Shown here: positions 4,190 to 6,078 of the stretch, piece after piece
Numbering within the stretch: position 1 is the stretch's first letter
How the letters are laid out: each line of letters starts with the position of its first letter
Assembly (NCBI GenBank): GCA_947442115.1
Contig: CANEVK010000170.1
Coordinates: forward strand, 1 to 6,078
Length of the DNA: 6,078 nt
Reading direction: 5' to 3'
From: Bacteriovoracaceae bacterium
Lineage (GTDB): Bacteria; Bdellovibrionota; Bacteriovoracia; Bacteriovoracales; Bacteriovoracaceae
Program-made: the position numbers and the translations under genes
Notes under the pieces: model-generated
What the model saw: only the letters and a program-made list of their open reading frames with translations
Told to the model about the DNA's origin: nothing
Database searches by the model: none

Positions 4190-6078
4190 ATGAATAAGCC
4201 CTTCACGCCTCCGGCCAATGTTAAGGATTTACTCCAAAACCTTAAGCGACCAAAAACAGCTGTGATAACGGCCGGAATGCCTTATGCAAATGGTCCCGTC
4301 CATCTTGGACATCTTGTAGGCGCTTTAGTTCCACCTGACGTCATGGCCCGTTATTTAAGAATGATGATTGGAAAGGATAATGTTCTCTTTGTGAGTGGGA
4401 CAGATGATCATGGTTCAACCTCAGAAGTGGCTTCTCTCAAAAATAATCAACCGGTAAGAGAATTCATCGATAACATTCATGCCAAACAAAAATTAACCAT
4501 GGACCGTTATGGAATCTCACTCAATGTTTATGCCGGAACTTCAAGACCGGACACCTTCCCCATCCATAAAGAGATGTGTCAGGATTTTATTCGTAAACTT
4601 TATAAAAATGGCTTACTCGAAAAGAAAACTACTAAGCAATGGTTTGATCCTAAGCTCAACCGCTTTCTCCAGGATCGTAATGTGACTGGGAAATGTCCTA
4701 ATCCTCATTGCACCAACTTGAGTGCCTACAGTGATGAGTGTGAGGTTTGTGGAACTCAATATAGTCCTTCTGAACTCTTAAATCCAAAATCCTCCTTATC
4801 TGATGCCACTCCAGTGCTGAAAGATACTGTTCATTGGTGGCTTGATATGTGGAAAGTCTCCGATCAACTCGTGGATTGGATTAAGACCAAACAAAATAAA
4901 TGGCGTAAAGGTGTTTTCAATGAAGTGTTTGAAACTGTTCAGCCTGCTTTCCAATTTGAAAATATTCATGAGCCGATCTTTAAAGAATTAAGAGCAAATC
5001 TTCCTAAACATAAGAGCCGGTACGCTCCGGGTAAGAAAGTTGTCGTTCAGTTTGAAAATATGAACGATTATCACACTGGTCTTAAGATTCTTGAGGAGAA
5101 GTCCATTCCTTGCTCTCCCCTCGATGGCTGGGCCCATCGATCGATCACTCGCGATGTTCTTTGGGGTATTCCGCTCCCAACGGATCTTGATCCAGAGATG
5201 GAAAACAAAACTCTCTACGTTTGGCCTGATTCACTCATTGCACCGATTTCCTTTTCGCAAGTCGCCCTAAAGAACCAAGGTCGCAACCCAGAAGAGTACA
5301 AAAAATTCTGGAAAGATCCTGAAGCTCGAATTTTTCAATTCCTTGGGCAAGATAACGTTTACTTCTATGTGCTCATGCAAGGAGCGATGTGGTTTGGTTC
5401 ACAAAATAATCCTTATAAACAACCAGAGGCCGGAGATTTTCAGCTGACGGATGTTTTCAGCGTTTTTCACTTGATGGTGGATGGTGAAAAGATGAGTAAA
5501 TCTCGTGGTAACTTTTATAGTGCTGATCAGCTTATTGATGAAATGGGCTACGATGCAGATCAGGTTCGCTATTTTCTGTGCACTCTAGGTCTAGCGGAAA
5601 AGCCTTCTAATTTTGATTTTAATACCTTTAATGAGCGTAATAAATTTTTGGCCGGCCCACTGAATGCGGCGATTGAAAAACCTATTTCTGCGGTTCACAC
5701 ACGCTTTGAGGGGAAAATTCCTGCAGGAAAATTACTAGAAAAAGTGGAGAAAGAAACCATGAAGGTGGTTCAGCTTTATCTTAAAAATATGGAAAAAGCT
5801 GAATACATCACCCTTCTGGGCCAAATTGAAAACTATGCCAGACTTATCAATAGCTTGTTTGTTCAATATAAGCCCCATGATGACCGTGCCCCTCTTGAAG
5901 GTCGCCAGGATGCACTCTATACCAGCTTTTACGTACTCAAAAACCTCATGATTATGCTTTATCCATTTGTGCCGCAAACCATGGAGAAAGTACGTCTCTC
6001 GCTTAACTTACCTGAAAGCGTCTTTAACTTGGATGAATTGGGAGTTCCGATGGAAGCGGGCCATGGGATTGGCCAAAA
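4190..6078 (+). CDS. metG: Divergent methionyl-tRNA synthetase, 3'-truncated by window edge
   Basis: This is a class I aminoacyl-tRNA synthetase of the methionyl type, which joins methionine to tRNA using ATP in the cytoplasm. The frame is open for 629 codons without a shift and runs off the window. Landmarks in order: MPYANGPVHLGH (30-41) with the HIGH-type motif HLGH 38-41; GTDDHG (70-75); a zinc-knuckle insertion with Cys169, Cys174, Cys184 and Cys187; NEVFE before an extra segment (about 251-316); RSITRDVLWGIPLP (317-330); YVWPDS (343-348); GQDNVYFY (386-393); KMSKS (434-438); then a helical anticodon-binding domain. Any C-terminal tRNA-binding domain would lie beyond the window. Departures from typical MetRS are listed in the findings. 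The ATG at 4190 has GAGGA ten bases upstream; an in-frame ATG at 4142 has no ribosome site. A MetRS-like paralogue is possible if the genome has a second, canonical metG. Confidence 0.88.
   Translation, partial: MNKPFTPPANVKDLLQNLKRPKTAVITAGMPYANGPVHLGHLVGALVPPDVMARYLRMMIGKDNVLFVSGTDDHGSTSEVASLKNNQPVREFIDNIHAKQKLTMDRYGISLNVYAGTSRPDTFPIHKEMCQDFIRKLYKNGLLEKKTTKQWFDPKLNRFLQDRNVTGKCPNPHCTNLSAYSDECEVCGTQYSPSELLNPKSSLSDATPVLKDTVHWWLDMWKVSDQLVDWIKTKQNKWRKGVFNEVFETVQPAFQFENIHEPIFKELRANLPKHKSRYAPGKKVVVQFENMNDYHTGLKILEEKSIPCSPLDGWAHRSITRDVLWGIPLPTDLDPEMENKTLYVWPDSLIAPISFSQVALKNQGRNPEEYKKFWKDPEARIFQFLGQDNVYFYVLMQGAMWFGSQNNPYKQPEAGDFQLTDVFSVFHLMVDGEKMSKSRGNFYSADQLIDEMGYDADQVRYFLCTLGLAEKPSNFDFNTFNERNKFLAGPLNAAIEKPISAVHTRFEGKIPAGKLLEKVEKETMKVVQLYLKNMEKAEYITLLGQIENYARLINSLFVQYKPHDDRAPLEGRQDALYTSFYVLKNLMIMLYPFVPQTMEKVRLSLNLPESVFNLDELGVPMEAGHGIGQ

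Noticed and set aside
5735..5977. Minus-strand open frame of 80 codons
   Set aside because: It lies within the continuous MetRS frame, which carries the conserved helical anticodon domain here.

Overview
The window is a run of ordinary chromosomal genes from a Gram-negative bacterium with a fairly low G+C content. There is no mobile element, CRISPR array, phage gene or RNA gene that I can support. The host is probably a proteobacterial-type lineage. It has a DksA with an intact acidic tip and four-cysteine zinc finger, sigma70-like promoters, Sec signal peptides and AGGAGG-type ribosome sites. The Bacteroidetes-like TlpA and the very divergent methionyl-tRNA synthetase make me lean towards a Bdellovibrio/Bacteriovorax-type organism, but this is a weak inference with no marker gene behind it.

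Layout. (1) Positions 1-833, plus strand: the 3' part of a TlpA/ResA-type thioredoxin-fold protein, followed one base after its stop by a four-helix DUF486 membrane protein; the two are translationally coupled. (2) 836-1450, minus strand: a DUF2231 membrane protein with a long acidic C-terminal tail, tail to tail with the DUF486 gene. (3) 1451-1782: a divergent intergenic region with two inverted repeats and a good sigma70-type promoter for the next gene. (4) 1783-2859, plus strand: a DksA-type transcription factor and a YciO/Sua5-family protein, three bases apart and so an operon. (5) 2860-3381, minus strand: an unrecognised exported protein that abuts the YciO gene tail to tail with no base between the stop codons. 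(6) 3382-3606: a divergent regulatory region with several GGGCC-centred repeats and a sigma54-like element. (7) 3607-4098, plus strand: a second unrecognised exported protein with four cysteines; its start is better placed at 3607 than at the longer ATG at 3586. (8) 4145-4189: a long hairpin that reaches the last base before the next start codon. (9) 4190 to the window end: a methionyl-tRNA synthetase-like gene, open for 629 codons and cut by the window edge.

How the genes fit together. Most are housekeeping or envelope genes without a shared pathway. DksA (rRNA and stress transcription) with a YrdC-domain protein, and a tRNA synthetase nearby, give a loose translation/stringent-response theme. 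I see no defence or biosynthetic system. The items most worth following are the unusual synthetase (extra segment of about 66 residues before the WGIP motif, altered KD/FH and anticodon-site residues) and the hairpin that covers its ribosome-binding site. The repeat-rich divergent region at 3395-3576 comes next.
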